DNA of 64,000 bases, taken from Anaeromassilibacillus sp. An250 (GTDB lineage: Bacteria > Bacillota > Clostridia > Oscillospirales > Acutalibacteraceae). Where the stretch lies: contig NZ_NFJK01000017.1 in the NCBI RefSeq assembly GCF_002159845.1, forward strand, positions 1-64,000. Direction: 5' to 3'. The position numbers were made by a program, and so were the translations under genes. Each line of letters begins with the position of its first letter. The first letter of the stretch is position 1. Under the pieces are notes generated by a model. That model was not told the DNA's origin, ran no database searches, and was given only the letters and a program-made list of their open reading frames with translations. Below are positions 50,977-60,400 of this stretch, piece after piece.

Positions 50977-52092
50977 CTACTTTATAATCTCTTTTATGAT
51001 ATGATAAATGCGCTCATTTGCATCCAGAATTGCCATTTTTTTGGCGTTTGCCGCAAATGTAGGAATCGTATCGGGATTTTCAAATAATCCCTGGACTTTT
51101 TTGCAGAGCGCTTCCCCGCTCAGGTCTTTTTCCTCCAAGATTGCAGCAGCGCCGCGGTTGACCAACGCCATGGCGTTGTGGTATTGGTGGTTCTCCGCCA
51201 CATTCGGGGAAGGAATCAAGATCGATGCACGCCCCTGCGCTTGTAACTCGCTGAGCGTAATGGCGCCGGCACGGCAAATCACGAGATCCGCCGCCGCCAG
51301 GCAATCCGGCATGTCGTTGATATACTCCCGGATATCCATCTGGGGATGTTTGGCAAGATCTAACCCTTTTTCCTTTAGAAGGCTGGGGAACCATTTCCCC
51401 CATTGGCCATAAGCATGAATATGTTGGAACCTCCCCGAATGGGCACTCCATACCAGCAGGTCGGCCACCGCCTCATTGATCTTACGGGCGCCAAGGCTCC
51501 CGCCAAAGGAAAGGATCAGGGGGCGCTCGTCCAACCCCAGCTTCTTGCGCGCATCCTCCCGCCGGGCGCGGATGACCTCCTGCCGCACAGGATTGCCCGT
51601 CAGCACGCAGCGTGCTTTGGGGTCAAGATGCCGCTGGGCATCTGCCACCGCCAACATGGTCCGTGTCGCGTGCCGGCTCAGCGCCTTATTGGTAACGCCC
51701 GGATACGCATTTTGCTCGTGGATCACGGACGGGATCCCCATCTTGATGGCATCGCGGATCACAGGCCCGCTCACATAACCTCCCGTTCCCACACAGACGT
51801 CCGGCTTGAATTCGGCAATAATCTTCCGCGCCTCATGGCTTGAGGTGAACATCCGCACAACGGTCTTTGCGTTCTTTTTCAAGTTCTCCCAGCTCAACTT
51901 TCGCTGGAAGCCCGAAATCGTGATGCTTTGGAACGGGTACCCTGCGGCCGGAACCAGACGTTCTTCCATGCCGCCCTTGGCACCGATGTATAAGATTTCC
52001 GCATCCGGTTCCCGCTCACGCAGGTATCCCGCAATTGCCAATGCGGGGTTGATGTGCCCGGCGGTCCCGCCGCCAGCAAACAAAACTCTCAT
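50977..52092 (-). CDS. murG: Undecaprenyl-PP-MurNAc-pentapeptide GlcNAc transferase
   Basis: A 371-residue GT-B glycosyltransferase that makes lipid II at the inner membrane face. N-terminal LFAGGGTAGHINPALAIA, VGTGGYVSGPVIRDA and HEQNAYPGVTNKAL are MurG motifs; the donor site has SFGGSLGARKINEAV and ICRAGAITLSELQAQGRASILIPSP. Confidence 0.96.
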   Translation of the reverse strand: MRVLFAGGGTAGHINPALAIAGYLREREPDAEILYIGAKGGMEERLVPAAGYPFQSITISGFQRKLSWENLKKNAKTVVRMFTSSHEARKIIAEFKPDVCVGTGGYVSGPVIRDAIKMGIPSVIHEQNAYPGVTNKALSRHATRTMLAVADAQRHLDPKARCVLTGNPVRQEVIRARREDARKKLGLDERPLILSFGGSLGARKINEAVADLLVWSAHSGRFQHIHAYGQWGKWFPSLLKEKGLDLAKHPQMDIREYINDMPDCLAAADLVICRAGAITLSELQAQGRASILIPSPNVAENHQYHNAMALVNRGAAAILEEKDLSGEALCKKVQGLFENPDTIPTFAANAKKMAILDANERIYHIIKEIIK

Positions 52093-52128
52093 AAATACCT
52101 TCTCCTATCATAATCCAACTGCCCGGGG

Positions 52129-53361
52129 CTATGTCTTTTCAATCGTGGAAGTTCGTGAGATCGACAGGACAACCCCCATCTCCGCCAGAAGAATCATCAG
52201 GGATGAACCGCCATAACTAAAGAAGGGCAAGCTGATGCCCGTATTGGGAATGGTATTGGTTACCACGGCAATGTTCAAAATCACCTGTAAGCCCACTTGG
52301 ACAGTCAGCCCGATCCCCAACAGCATGCCAAATTTGTCCTTCGCTTTGAGGGACACAGTGATCCCACGCCACACCAACATGGCAAACAAAATAACAATCA
52401 GCAGGGCACCAATAAAACCAAGCTCCTCACAGACCACCGCAAAGATAAAATCGTTCTGCGGTTCCGGAAGATACAGATATTTTTGACGGGACTGCCCCAA
52501 GCCAAGGCCCAGCAAACCGCCCGATCCAATCGACATCAGCGATTGGCGCGTCTGCCACGTATCCACGGTTGTCCCGAAGGGGTCCAGCCATCCAGAGATG
52601 CGGTCGCTCGCATAGCCAAATTTTGCGCTAAACAAGACAATATAAGCCACGGCCGCACCCAACACCCCAAAGGCAATGGCAAACCAACGCAATTGGACGC
52701 CTCCGATAAACAGCATCACGCCCGCCAACGCTACCAAAATCAGGGTTGCAGAGACATGCTTTTCAAGCAGGACCAAAACCGCAATCGAACCCAAGATCAA
52801 TAGGTACGGCAGCACCCCATACCGGAAGGTACTCATACGCTTGAAATTGATGGAGATCAAATGGGCAAAAATGAGGACCAAAGCAAACTTGGCGATCTCA
52901 GAAGGCTGGAAATTGACCGGCCCTAGATAGATCCAGCGCCGCACACCGTTTCTTTCGGGCATAAACAGCACTAACACCAGGAGCATGTAAGTGACTAATA
53001 GGATTGGGATGGCCAATTTGTGTAGGTGGTGGTAATCAAAATAGGAGATCGCCACCATAATGAAAATACCCGCAACTGCAAAGCCAGCTTGCCGGATGAT
53101 AAAATAATAGCTGTTTCCATAATTATAATAGGCATAGGCATAGCTGGAAGAGAACAGCATAATCAGGCCGATCACCATGAGCGTGAGCACCAGGAAAAAG
53201 AAAGGCAGGTCCATCCCTGCACGCACGGAAAACAAGCGGAATTTTTTCCGGATTCGCCTTCCAAACGACGCCTTCCGAGGGATCTCCCCCGTGTCTGAAT
53301 TCCGCGCGGTGGGCAAGCGCGTTACGGTTGCTCCGCGTTTGCTGTCCGCCCTTGTCGCCAT
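52129..53361 (-). CDS. ftsW: SEDS glycosyltransferase FtsW/SpoVE
   Basis: A 410-residue membrane protein with about ten helices. The SEDS motifs are WIYLGPVNFQPSEIAKFALV, and IGSGGLLGLGLGQSRQKYLYLPEPQNDFIFA and GISLPFFSYGGSSLM near the end. It polymerises lipid II together with a class B PBP such as the SpoVD-like protein upstream. Whether it serves vegetative division, sporulation (SpoVE) or both cannot be read from the sequence. Confidence 0.95.
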   Translation of the reverse strand: MATRADSKRGATVTRLPTARNSDTGEIPRKASFGRRIRKKFRLFSVRAGMDLPFFFLVLTLMVIGLIMLFSSSYAYAYYNYGNSYYFIIRQAGFAVAGIFIMVAISYFDYHHLHKLAIPILLVTYMLLVLVLFMPERNGVRRWIYLGPVNFQPSEIAKFALVLIFAHLISINFKRMSTFRYGVLPYLLILGSIAVLVLLEKHVSATLILVALAGVMLFIGGVQLRWFAIAFGVLGAAVAYIVLFSAKFGYASDRISGWLDPFGTTVDTWQTRQSLMSIGSGGLLGLGLGQSRQKYLYLPEPQNDFIFAVVCEELGFIGALLIVILFAMLVWRGITVSLKAKDKFGMLLGIGLTVQVGLQVILNIAVVTNTIPNTGISLPFFSYGGSSLMILLAEMGVVLSISRTSTIEKT

Positions 53362-53468
53362 AAAGACGTCCCCCTTTCGAATCCGGTCAATCCTCGGAAA
53401 AGTCTAAAACTTACGGGCTCTTTTTCCATTAAACCACAAATCGATTGCCAAAAATGTCATTTTAACGC

Positions 53469-54479
53469 TTACAGCCCAAACCAGGCCGCCGCCACGCTAA
53501 ACGCGCCAAACAACAGCGTCACCAGGCTGAAAACGGCACAAATTTTGACCTCGCTCCAGCCGCACATCTCAAAATGATGGTGAATAGGGCTCATTTTAAA
53601 CAGCCGCTTTCCACCGGTCGCCTTAAAATAGGTGACCTGCAAGACGACGGAAAGGATCTCTACAATATAAATAATCCCGATGGGAAGAATCAAAACCGGC
53701 AGATTCAGGCCGAAGCCCAATGCGCAGACCATCCCGCCCAGGAACAGGGAACCGGTGTCGCCCATAAAGACCTTCGCCGGATTGAAATTCCAGATCAGGA
53801 ACCCAAGGCATCCGCCTGCTGTCGCAGCGGCGAGGATTCCCATGCCGTTCGCCCCCAAAATCCCGGCGATCACCATAAAGATCAAGGAGGCAAAAAATGT
53901 CACCGAGGCATTCAGGCCATCGATCCCATCGGTAAAATTGACTGCATTGACCATTCCCACAATCCCCAGCAGGGAAATTACCCAATAAAAAATGCCCAGG
54001 TCCACACCGCCCAGGAACGGGATCAAGGTGACCGATGAACCGCCGGAGAGATAGAGGGAAAGAAGATACGCGCCTGCCACCAGAAATTGCAAAATCAGCT
54101 TCTGCTTTTCGTTGAGGCCCAAATTGCGCTTCTTGACTACCTTGATATAGTCGTCGATAAAGCCGACACCGCCAAAACCTACTGCCATGAGGAAGCCGCC
54201 CAGCAGCTTTGTCTGCATGTTCATATCCTGGGGGTTTTGCCCAGAAGCCCGGTAGAACAGTATAAGGCAGGCCGCAGCGGCCACAAAAATGCCGATGATG
54301 AACATAAAACCGCCCATCGTCGGCGTTCCGTTTTTCTTTTGATGCCACTTGGGGCCCACTTCCCGGATCGTCTGTCCGAAATTGATCTTGTGCAGAAATG
54401 GTACCAGCCATTTCCCAAGCAACCCCGTCACTGCAAACGCAATGACCGCCGCCGCCAGTATCCAGATGCCGTCCGCCAT
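53469..54479 (-). CDS. mraY: Phospho-MurNAc-pentapeptide transferase
   Basis: A 336-residue membrane enzyme that makes lipid I. Typical segments are PKWHQKKNGTPTMGGFMFI, GFIDDYIKVVKKRNLGLNEKQKL (catalytic Asp pair), NAVNFTDGIDGLNASV and GDTGSLFLGGMV, ending SPIHHHFEMCGWSE. ATG 54479 has AAGGGGATA upstream. Confidence 0.96.
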   Translation of the reverse strand: MADGIWILAAAVIAFAVTGLLGKWLVPFLHKINFGQTIREVGPKWHQKKNGTPTMGGFMFIIGIFVAAAACLILFYRASGQNPQDMNMQTKLLGGFLMAVGFGGVGFIDDYIKVVKKRNLGLNEKQKLILQFLVAGAYLLSLYLSGGSSVTLIPFLGGVDLGIFYWVISLLGIVGMVNAVNFTDGIDGLNASVTFFASLIFMVIAGILGANGMGILAAATAGGCLGFLIWNFNPAKVFMGDTGSLFLGGMVCALGFGLNLPVLILPIGIIYIVEILSVVLQVTYFKATGGKRLFKMSPIHHHFEMCGWSEVKICAVFSLVTLLFGAFSVAAAWFGL

Positions 54480-54539
54480 ATGCAATATCCCCTTTGTCAC
54501 CATTTCCGCGCACACGCGGTATTATTATAACCCATCTGC

Positions 54540-54582
54540 GTAGAAAAGCCGCCCAGGATTGCCATTCCGGCGGCTTTTCTAC
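54540..54582 (-). terminator. Hairpin between spoVD and mraY
   Basis: GTAGAAAAGCCGCC pairs exactly with GGCGGCTTTTCTAC around a 15-base loop. A T-poor tail means it may attenuate rather than end transcription into mraY. Confidence 0.6.
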
Positions 54583-54688
54583 ATTCCCAATGGGAATTTT
54601 CCATATATGTTCATTATACCATCTTTTCCCCCTAGGTTCATTGGGAAAAAGCACGGATATATCGCCTTTTTTAAACCATTTCTTGGTT

Positions 54689-56911
54689 CTATTCCACGGA
54701 ATCCAACTCCACAAAATCAACTGTTACCATAGTCCCTGGAGGAACCTGGCTGCCCTCCGGGATACTTTGCAGGTTGGAAACCGCATTGTTCCCGGTAAGC
54801 GCTGCGCCGGAAATACTGATGTTGATCCCTGCATTGGCCGCCACGGAGTTAGCTTGTGATAAAGTAAGCCCTACAAGGTTGGGAACTGTCACTGTCTGCG
54901 AAGTGCTCTCTTCGTCGGTGAACAAAACCACGCAACCGCTCTTCGGAATACTTTTGCCCGGTTCTGGTACCTGCGAGAGAACAGTCTCACCTTGGCCGTA
55001 TACCTTTACATCAAGCTCTGCGCTCTGTAGAGTGTTCTGAGCTTCCTGTACGTTCTTGCCTAACACATCTGGGGTACTGGTATCCAGCTTCGCAAGTTCT
55101 TCCTCCGTATATTTGGCCTCCACGCCGAGATAGGGGAGGATTTCGCTCATCGCCTTTGCAAACGGCGGGCCTGCAATCGCGCTGCCGAACACCTGGCCAC
55201 CCTGCGGAAGCGGTTCATCGAAGAACACTAGCATAGCCACCTGCGGGTCGTCCGCTGGGGCGTAACCGCAATAAGAAGCGATGTATTTCTTTTCTCCCTG
55301 TTTTCCCTGTGCAACCCATTCCGCGATCTTTTCGGAAGTACCGGTCTTACCAGCCACGCGGTAGCCTGCAATATAGCCGTTCTTAGCTGTACCTGTGGTT
55401 GCAGTCTCCTGGAGCATCGCACTCACTCTGCGGGATGTTTCATTGGAGATCACTTGGCGTTTGACCGTCGTATCCGTTGTTCGGACGATATTCCCTTCAT
55501 CGTCGATCACCTGGGCTACCACATGCGGCTGCACCAGATAGCCGCCGTTTGCAACGGCCGCTGCCGCAGTAATCATCTGAATGGGCGTAATACTGAAGTT
55601 CTGACCAAAGGATTCGGTCGCCAGTTCCACGGGGCCCATTGTCTCGTCGTAGTAAATACTGCGGGACTCGCCCGGCAGGTCGATGCCCGTCTTCTGGGTA
55701 AATCCAAACGCTTCAAAATACTTAAAGAATGTTTCCGGGCCTAACTTTTCACCCACCTGAATGAATACTGGGTTGCAAGAATTGCACAATCCCTGGGCAA
55801 AGGTCTCCGAACCATGGCCGCCCGACTTCCAGCAGCTGATACGGCGGTCCGCAACCACGTAATAACCCGGGCAGGAGAAGGAGGTGTTCTCGCTGATGAT
55901 GCCCTCTTCCAATCCCATAGAAGCTGTCACCATTTTGAAGACGGAACCTGGGTAATAGGTGTCGCTGACGCACTTATTCCGCCATTGCTTCTGCCGCGCC
56001 TCATTCAGCGCCTTGGTCCGTTCTTCCCCCTGGAGGGCATCGACCGCTGCCTGTTCCTTGGGATCGCTCAACGTAAACGGATCATTGGGGTCGAAGTCCC
56101 CTTTGACCGCCATTCCAAGGATTGCACCTGTATTGACATCCATCACGATCCCGCAGGCACGGTTTCTGGTGCCGCTGTTCGCTACGCCCTCTTCCAGATA
56201 TTTTTCCAGGAAATGCTGTACCACTTCGTCGATAGTGAGGACCAAGCTGTGGCCGTTTTGTGCATCCACCATCTGTTCATAGTCAAATGGCATATCGGTT
56301 CCAACGGCGTTTTTCGCCGTAACAAGGCGCCCAGGGACGCCCGTTAACTCCGAATCATACTGCGCTTCAATGCCCGCCAAGCCCTGATTGTCCGAACCTG
56401 TAAATCCCAGCACGGAAGAGGCAAACTTTCCATATGGATAGTAGCGCTTGTAATCCGGGATCAGCCGAATCCCATTGGTGATCTCATTTTCTTCCTTAAA
56501 GGCTACAATCTGGTCCTTGACGTCGGTTTCTACCTTGTTCTGAACCACATCATAATAGGTCTTTTTCTTGCTTCTCTCGATCAAGTCCGCTTTGTCCAGA
56601 CCGAGAATCTGGGACAGCCCGTTGCAGATCAATTCTCGGTTGTCATCGGTGATATAATTGGGCTCCAATACCACTTTCCAGACACCGGCGCTCTTTGCCA
56701 ACACCTTCATATTACAGTCATAGATCGTACCGCGTTTAGCGCTGATAGACGTATCTTTCAGATATTGGTCTACCGCACGGGTCTGCATCTCTTCCCCCTG
56801 CACCAACTGCAAGCGGAATAGGCTCCCTACAACCACAGCGAAGCCAATGATGAGAATGGCCAATAGAAAAGCGGTGCGTCTCCACATTCGGATCGTTGTT
56901 CCTTTTGCCAT
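54689..56911 (-). CDS. spoVD: Penicillin-binding protein, SpoVD/FtsI type, with two PASTA domains
   Basis: A 740-residue class B transpeptidase. One N-terminal helix, a dimerisation domain (RGTIYDCNMKVLAKS), the catalytic SVFK-type motif PGSVFKMVTASMG, SCNPVFIQVGEKLG (SxN) and VAGKTGTSEKIAEW (KTG). The last about 140 residues hold two PASTA domains (TPDVLGKNVQEAQNTLQ and VPNLVGLTLSQANSVA). SpoVD usually has one PASTA domain. It may be the only class B PBP of the division cluster. ATG 56911 has GGAGG upstream. Confidence 0.95.
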   Translation of the reverse strand: MAKGTTIRMWRRTAFLLAILIIGFAVVVGSLFRLQLVQGEEMQTRAVDQYLKDTSISAKRGTIYDCNMKVLAKSAGVWKVVLEPNYITDDNRELICNGLSQILGLDKADLIERSKKKTYYDVVQNKVETDVKDQIVAFKEENEITNGIRLIPDYKRYYPYGKFASSVLGFTGSDNQGLAGIEAQYDSELTGVPGRLVTAKNAVGTDMPFDYEQMVDAQNGHSLVLTIDEVVQHFLEKYLEEGVANSGTRNRACGIVMDVNTGAILGMAVKGDFDPNDPFTLSDPKEQAAVDALQGEERTKALNEARQKQWRNKCVSDTYYPGSVFKMVTASMGLEEGIISENTSFSCPGYYVVADRRISCWKSGGHGSETFAQGLCNSCNPVFIQVGEKLGPETFFKYFEAFGFTQKTGIDLPGESRSIYYDETMGPVELATESFGQNFSITPIQMITAAAAVANGGYLVQPHVVAQVIDDEGNIVRTTDTTVKRQVISNETSRRVSAMLQETATTGTAKNGYIAGYRVAGKTGTSEKIAEWVAQGKQGEKKYIASYCGYAPADDPQVAMLVFFDEPLPQGGQVFGSAIAGPPFAKAMSEILPYLGVEAKYTEEELAKLDTSTPDVLGKNVQEAQNTLQSAELDVKVYGQGETVLSQVPEPGKSIPKSGCVVLFTDEESTSQTVTVPNLVGLTLSQANSVAANAGINISISGAALTGNNAVSNLQSIPEGSQVPPGTMVTVDFVELDSVE

Positions 56912-57068
56912 TTGCAACCTCCATATTACAAAGCGGAGAGTCAAGATACCCTCTTAACTCTCCCGCTTCTACAATCATTGATTTCGGGAGGAATCCTGAT
57001 GTATCCCATGGAACAGGAATCCCCTCTTATGAACGGTCCCTTTCAATCTATATGCGCATTGGTAAACA

Positions 57069-57569
57069 TTATGATAATAACTGTTGAATAAAGTTCCAAG
57101 CAGAGGTCAGCCAGTTCTCCGAAGAATCCTCTTCCAGGACTTCGCCCTTGTCCCCTTCGGACAAACTAATATATTCCACCTGGTTTTGCTCCAACTTGCG
57201 CATCCCCAACTGCGTCTCTGCGTATTCCTCAACGGTTTCCAACGACAGCTTTGCCTGGGATTTCATTTTCAACTGGGTATATAAGCTCTCCTGCTCAGAC
57301 AGCTCTGTGGTCGTGCTGTTGATTTCATTCGTCAATTCGGAAAGGCGGACCTGTCCGTACACGAACGTCCCAACAATTCCCAACATCACCACCAGGAATG
57401 TACACACAGAAATCACCTTGAAGGCCCTGTGTTTCGGACGGCGGTTCTTTTCCAGTTCTTCCCGCGGAAGCCGTATGACATTGTTTTGGGGTTGCGGTTG
57501 CAACTCCTGCTTTCTCTTTGGCTCAAAAAGCTCAAAATCATACGCCTCGCCTCTGGTATGCGTCGCCAT
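57069..57569 (-). CDS. ftsL: FtsL-like cell division protein
   Basis: A 166-residue protein with a basic cytoplasmic region, one helix (VISVCTFLVVMLGIVGTFVY, residues about 50-70) and an extracellular coiled coil (LTNEINSTTTELSEQESLYTQ), the septum-initiator layout. It lies between rsmH and spoVD, the position of ftsL. Sequence conservation is low in this family, so the call rests mainly on layout and place. Confidence 0.85.
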   Translation of the reverse strand: MATHTRGEAYDFELFEPKRKQELQPQPQNNVIRLPREELEKNRRPKHRAFKVISVCTFLVVMLGIVGTFVYGQVRLSELTNEINSTTTELSEQESLYTQLKMKSQAKLSLETVEEYAETQLGMRKLEQNQVEYISLSEGDKGEVLEEDSSENWLTSAWNFIQQLLS

Positions 57570-57603
57570 GCACAGACCCTTCTTTCCTCATTTCTTTACA
57601 AAA

Positions 57604-58530
57604 TCAAAGTTTGATGCAAACCCGCAGCCGCGCGCTGCGGCTTCTGGGATTCTGTTCCAATTCCGCCTCGGTTGGAGCAAGCCCCTTTTTATAGAGCAGC
57701 TTCGCCTTCGGCTTTTTTCCACATACACACACCGGAAAATCCGGCGGACATGTGCAACCCTGGCACCAAGATGCCATACGTTGTTTCACCATCCGATCCT
57801 CTAAGGAATGAAAGGTGATGACTGCCAGGCGCCCACCCGGCTTCAGGATAGAGAACGCAGCGTCCAACCCATCGGACAGCGCATCCAACTCGCCGTTTAC
57901 CTCGATGCGCAACGCCTGGAATGTTTTCCTGGCCGGATGCCCTTGTTCCCTGCGCACAGCTGCGGGAACGGACGCTTTAATGATCTCTGCCAGCTGCCCG
58001 GTGGTCTCGATCGGCCCATCCTCACGGGCACGGACGATCCCCTTGGCAATGCTTTTTGCATTGCGGTCTTCCCCGTAGCGGCTGATGATCTCCGCCAGCT
58101 CCTGCCAGGACAGGGTATTCACCAAATCCTTGGCACTGGGCCCCTGCTTGCTCATACGCATATCGAGCGGTGCATCGGAATGATAGGAGAACCCACGCTC
58201 CGGCGTATCCAGCTGATAGGAGGAGACACCGATATCCAGCAGAACGCCATCCACAGGCACAAGGCCCCTCTCCCGCGCCACGCGGTCCATATCGCTGAAA
58301 TTCGCGCGTACGACGGTCGAACACGCCATCCCCTTTAACCGTTCCTTGACCACGGCAACCGCGTCCGGATCTTGGTCGATGGAGAGCAGCGTTCCGGTTG
58401 TCAGGCGGTCTGCAATCGCCTTGGAGTGCCCCCCACCGCCTGCGGTTCCATCAATATAAACCCCGTCGGGGCGAATCTCCAAAGAGGCGATTGCCTCATC
58501 AAACAACACGGGTTTATGCTGAAATTCCAT
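57604..58530 (-). CDS. rsmH: 16S rRNA (cytosine-1402-N4)-methyltransferase
   Basis: A 308-residue SAM methyltransferase. HKPVLFDEAIASL, the SAM loop YIDGTAGGGGHSKAI and DGVLLDIGVSSYQLDTPERGFSY are typical, with GGRLAVITFHSLEDRMVK late. It follows mraZ, as in most dcw clusters; GGAGG lies before the ATG. Confidence 0.96.
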   Translation of the reverse strand: MEFQHKPVLFDEAIASLEIRPDGVYIDGTAGGGGHSKAIADRLTTGTLLSIDQDPDAVAVVKERLKGMACSTVVRANFSDMDRVARERGLVPVDGVLLDIGVSSYQLDTPERGFSYHSDAPLDMRMSKQGPSAKDLVNTLSWQELAEIISRYGEDRNAKSIAKGIVRAREDGPIETTGQLAEIIKASVPAAVRREQGHPARKTFQALRIEVNGELDALSDGLDAAFSILKPGGRLAVITFHSLEDRMVKQRMASWCQGCTCPPDFPVCVCGKKPKAKLLYKKGLAPTEAELEQNPRSRSARLRVCIKL

Positions 58531-58610
58531 CCTTATGTGCCTCCGGTTTTTGGGTTTGTTTTACGATGGACAGGCATCTGGAAGCGCTCTTTTTGGTTTT
58601 CCATTCAAAC

Positions 58611-59030
58611 TTAGAACTGCAACTCTTCCATGACGGCAATCAAGCTGCTATCATCTAGCTCTGCATTAAAGGAAGCCCACCGCTGGGCATCCCAAATCTC
58701 TGCCCGGTTAGAAGTCCCGATAAAAGCCACATCCTTTTCCAATCCCGCATACTCCCGCAAGTGCTGTGGGAGCAGGATACGCCCCTGCTTGTCCGGCTCC
58801 ACTTCTGCGGCTCCGGAGAAGAAAAAGCGCTGGATCCCACGGGCCTTTCCCATGGGCATCGCCATGATTTTTTCCTGCAACTTGGTCCATTCAGTGGGGG
58901 GAAGGACAAACAGACAGTGATCTAGGCCTTTTGTGACATAAAAACGCTCGCCCAGATCCTCCCGGAACCGGGCGGGGACAATCACGCGGCCTTTCGCGTC
59001 AATATTATGTTGGTATTCGCCGATCAACAT
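58611..59030 (-). CDS. mraZ: Transcriptional regulator MraZ
   Basis: A 139-residue protein with two SpoVT-AbrB-like units: GEYQHNIDAKGRVIVPARFRE and EPDKQGRILLPQHLREYAGL. MraZ represses or tunes the dcw operon that it heads. Repeats that fit its binding sites lie in the leader just upstream. Confidence 0.95.
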   Translation of the reverse strand: MLIGEYQHNIDAKGRVIVPARFREDLGERFYVTKGLDHCLFVLPPTEWTKLQEKIMAMPMGKARGIQRFFFSGAAEVEPDKQGRILLPQHLREYAGLEKDVAFIGTSNRAEIWDAQRWASFNAELDDSSLIAVMEELQF

Positions 59031-59070
59031 AATTGCAACGCCTTTCCAGGGCGAACGATGGGTTTATAAA

Positions 59071-59110
59071 CCACATCTTACTATTTCGCCCCACCTTCCT
59101 CCACTTATTG
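59071..59110 (-). promoter_or_regulatory. Candidate MraZ boxes
   Basis: On the minus strand AAGTGG, AGGTGG and ATGTGG end at 59101, 59091 and 59071: a ten-base period with the third of four positions degenerate (AAATAG). MraZ is known to bind tandem GTGG/TGGG-type repeats with this spacing. They lie between the -10 box and the mraZ start. Confidence 0.6.
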
Positions 59111-59116
59111 ATTACG

Positions 59117-59145
59117 ATTATACTCGATTCGTAACAAAAATGCAA
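59117..59145 (-). promoter_or_regulatory. dcw cluster promoter
   Basis: Minus strand TTGCAT (59145-59140), 17 bases, TATAAT (59122-59117). Confidence 0.75.
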
Positions 59146-59226
59146 CTAATTTATTTTGATTATGTCAACCAATTCGACAAATCCCAATCTTCTTTTGGAC
59201 GAAATCCGCTTATCTAGTGGTACAAA

Positions 59227-59258
59227 AAAACGCACCACAAGATCTTGTGGTGCGTTTT
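59227..59258 (-). terminator. Perfect 32-bp palindrome
   Basis: AAAACGCACCACAAGA and its exact complement abut without a loop; on the minus strand T7 follows. It ends the transcript of the coiled-coil protein gene. The rest of 59146-59333 shows no gene. Confidence 0.8.
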
Positions 59259-59333
59259 CAAGAAAAAATTAATTTTTTCTATATTATCCAAATATTACCA
59301 TACTTTTCTAGTGGAACAATACAATTCATTCGA

Positions 59334-59798
59334 TCAATTTTGACCGGAACGCTGCGTTGCTTTGATGTTTTGGCGGGTTTTGCGCAGCTCTGCAAGGTTG
59401 GCGGCAAGCGCCTCATCCGTGCGGCGCATCAAATCATCCACATATTCGTTGGCCGCTTTGCGCATCTCACGCGTTTTTATCTGCGTCTGCGTCAGCAGGT
59501 CATTTGCCTTCTGTTGTGCCTGTTTAACAATTTCATCCTGATTGACCATGGCCCGGGCGCGCTCCTCTGCCACGCGGATCTTGGTTTCGGCCTCCATCTT
59601 CGCCGTGCTGATGATCTGGTTGCGATCCGCAACAATCGCCTTTGCTTTGAGCAGCTCCTGGGGCAGATTCTCGCGGATCTCATCCAAAATTTGTTTGACC
59701 TCTTCCCCATCCAGCACCGCTCGGCCGCGGCTGAGTGGAAGGTTCCACGCCTTCTCTACCATCTCATACAGTTCATCGATCAATTCTTCTACGTTCAT
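59334..59798 (-). CDS. Coiled-coil protein, ATP-synthase-B-like
   Basis: A 154-residue, largely helical protein: MNVEELIDELYEMVEKA at the start, then a long coiled coil (DRNQIISTAKMEAETKIRVAEERARAMVNQDE, KANDLLTQTQIKTREMRK). It resembles DivIVA or ATP-synthase b-type stalk sequences, but lacks a membrane helix. Such a gene often lies beside coaD in clostridia and has no known role. The start may be 59798 or 59810. Confidence 0.7.
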   Translation of the reverse strand: MNVEELIDELYEMVEKAWNLPLSRGRAVLDGEEVKQILDEIRENLPQELLKAKAIVADRNQIISTAKMEAETKIRVAEERARAMVNQDEIVKQAQQKANDLLTQTQIKTREMRKAANEYVDDLMRRTDEALAANLAELRKTRQNIKATQRSGQN

Positions 59799-59868
59799 CG
59801 TCTCGATCATTCCTTTCCGAGAGCCGCAGTGTTATCTATTGGGAAAACGGGTCCCCAACCAAGGCGCT

Positions 59869-60357
59869 TCACTTCTTTGCGGCATAGATTCTTTCCTTGA
59901 TGTCGTCCAAAATGCACGCCGGTACAAAATTAGACACATCGCCGCCAAAGCTGGCGATCTGTTTGACAATACTAGAACTCAGGAACATGTTTTCCGCCCT
60001 TGTAATCATGAAAACGGTTTCCAGTTCCGGGTTGAGCTTCCGGTTTGTAAGCGCTTGCTGGAATTCATATTCGAAGTCGGACATGGCGCGCAACCCCTTG
60101 ACAATCGCAGTTGCCCCACGCATCTTGGCATAGTCCGCCAAAAGCCCGTCAAAGCTGACCACTTCTACATCTTCCATGTCCTTTGTACATTTCTGAATCA
60201 GCGCGATCCGCTCTTCAGTGGTAAACATGGTATGTTTTTCAGGATTTACCATCACGGCGACAATCACATGGTCAAAGATTTTCCTAGCTCGCCCAATAAT
60301 ATCAAGATGCCCAATTGTGACCGGGTCAAAGCTTCCCGGGCAAATTGCAAGTTTCAT
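59869..60357 (-). CDS. coaD: Phosphopantetheine adenylyltransferase
   Basis: A 162-residue enzyme for the fourth step of CoA synthesis. CPGSFDPVTIGHLDIIGRA carries the T/HxGH motif, and FLSSSIVKQIASFGGDVS is the conserved C-terminal SSS motif. It matches family length. Start ATG 60357. Confidence 0.96.
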   Translation of the reverse strand: MKLAICPGSFDPVTIGHLDIIGRARKIFDHVIVAVMVNPEKHTMFTTEERIALIQKCTKDMEDVEVVSFDGLLADYAKMRGATAIVKGLRAMSDFEYEFQQALTNRKLNPELETVFMITRAENMFLSSSIVKQIASFGGDVSNFVPACILDDIKERIYAAKK

Positions 60358-60400
60358 AGCGTTCTTCCTTTCCAAACTCGTCCCTCATAGAACTGCCCTA

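Noticed and set aside
53623-54720. Minus-strand open frame of 365 codons overlapping mraY in another frame
   Set aside because: mraY is unmistakable on the same strand; the alternative frame encodes no known motif.
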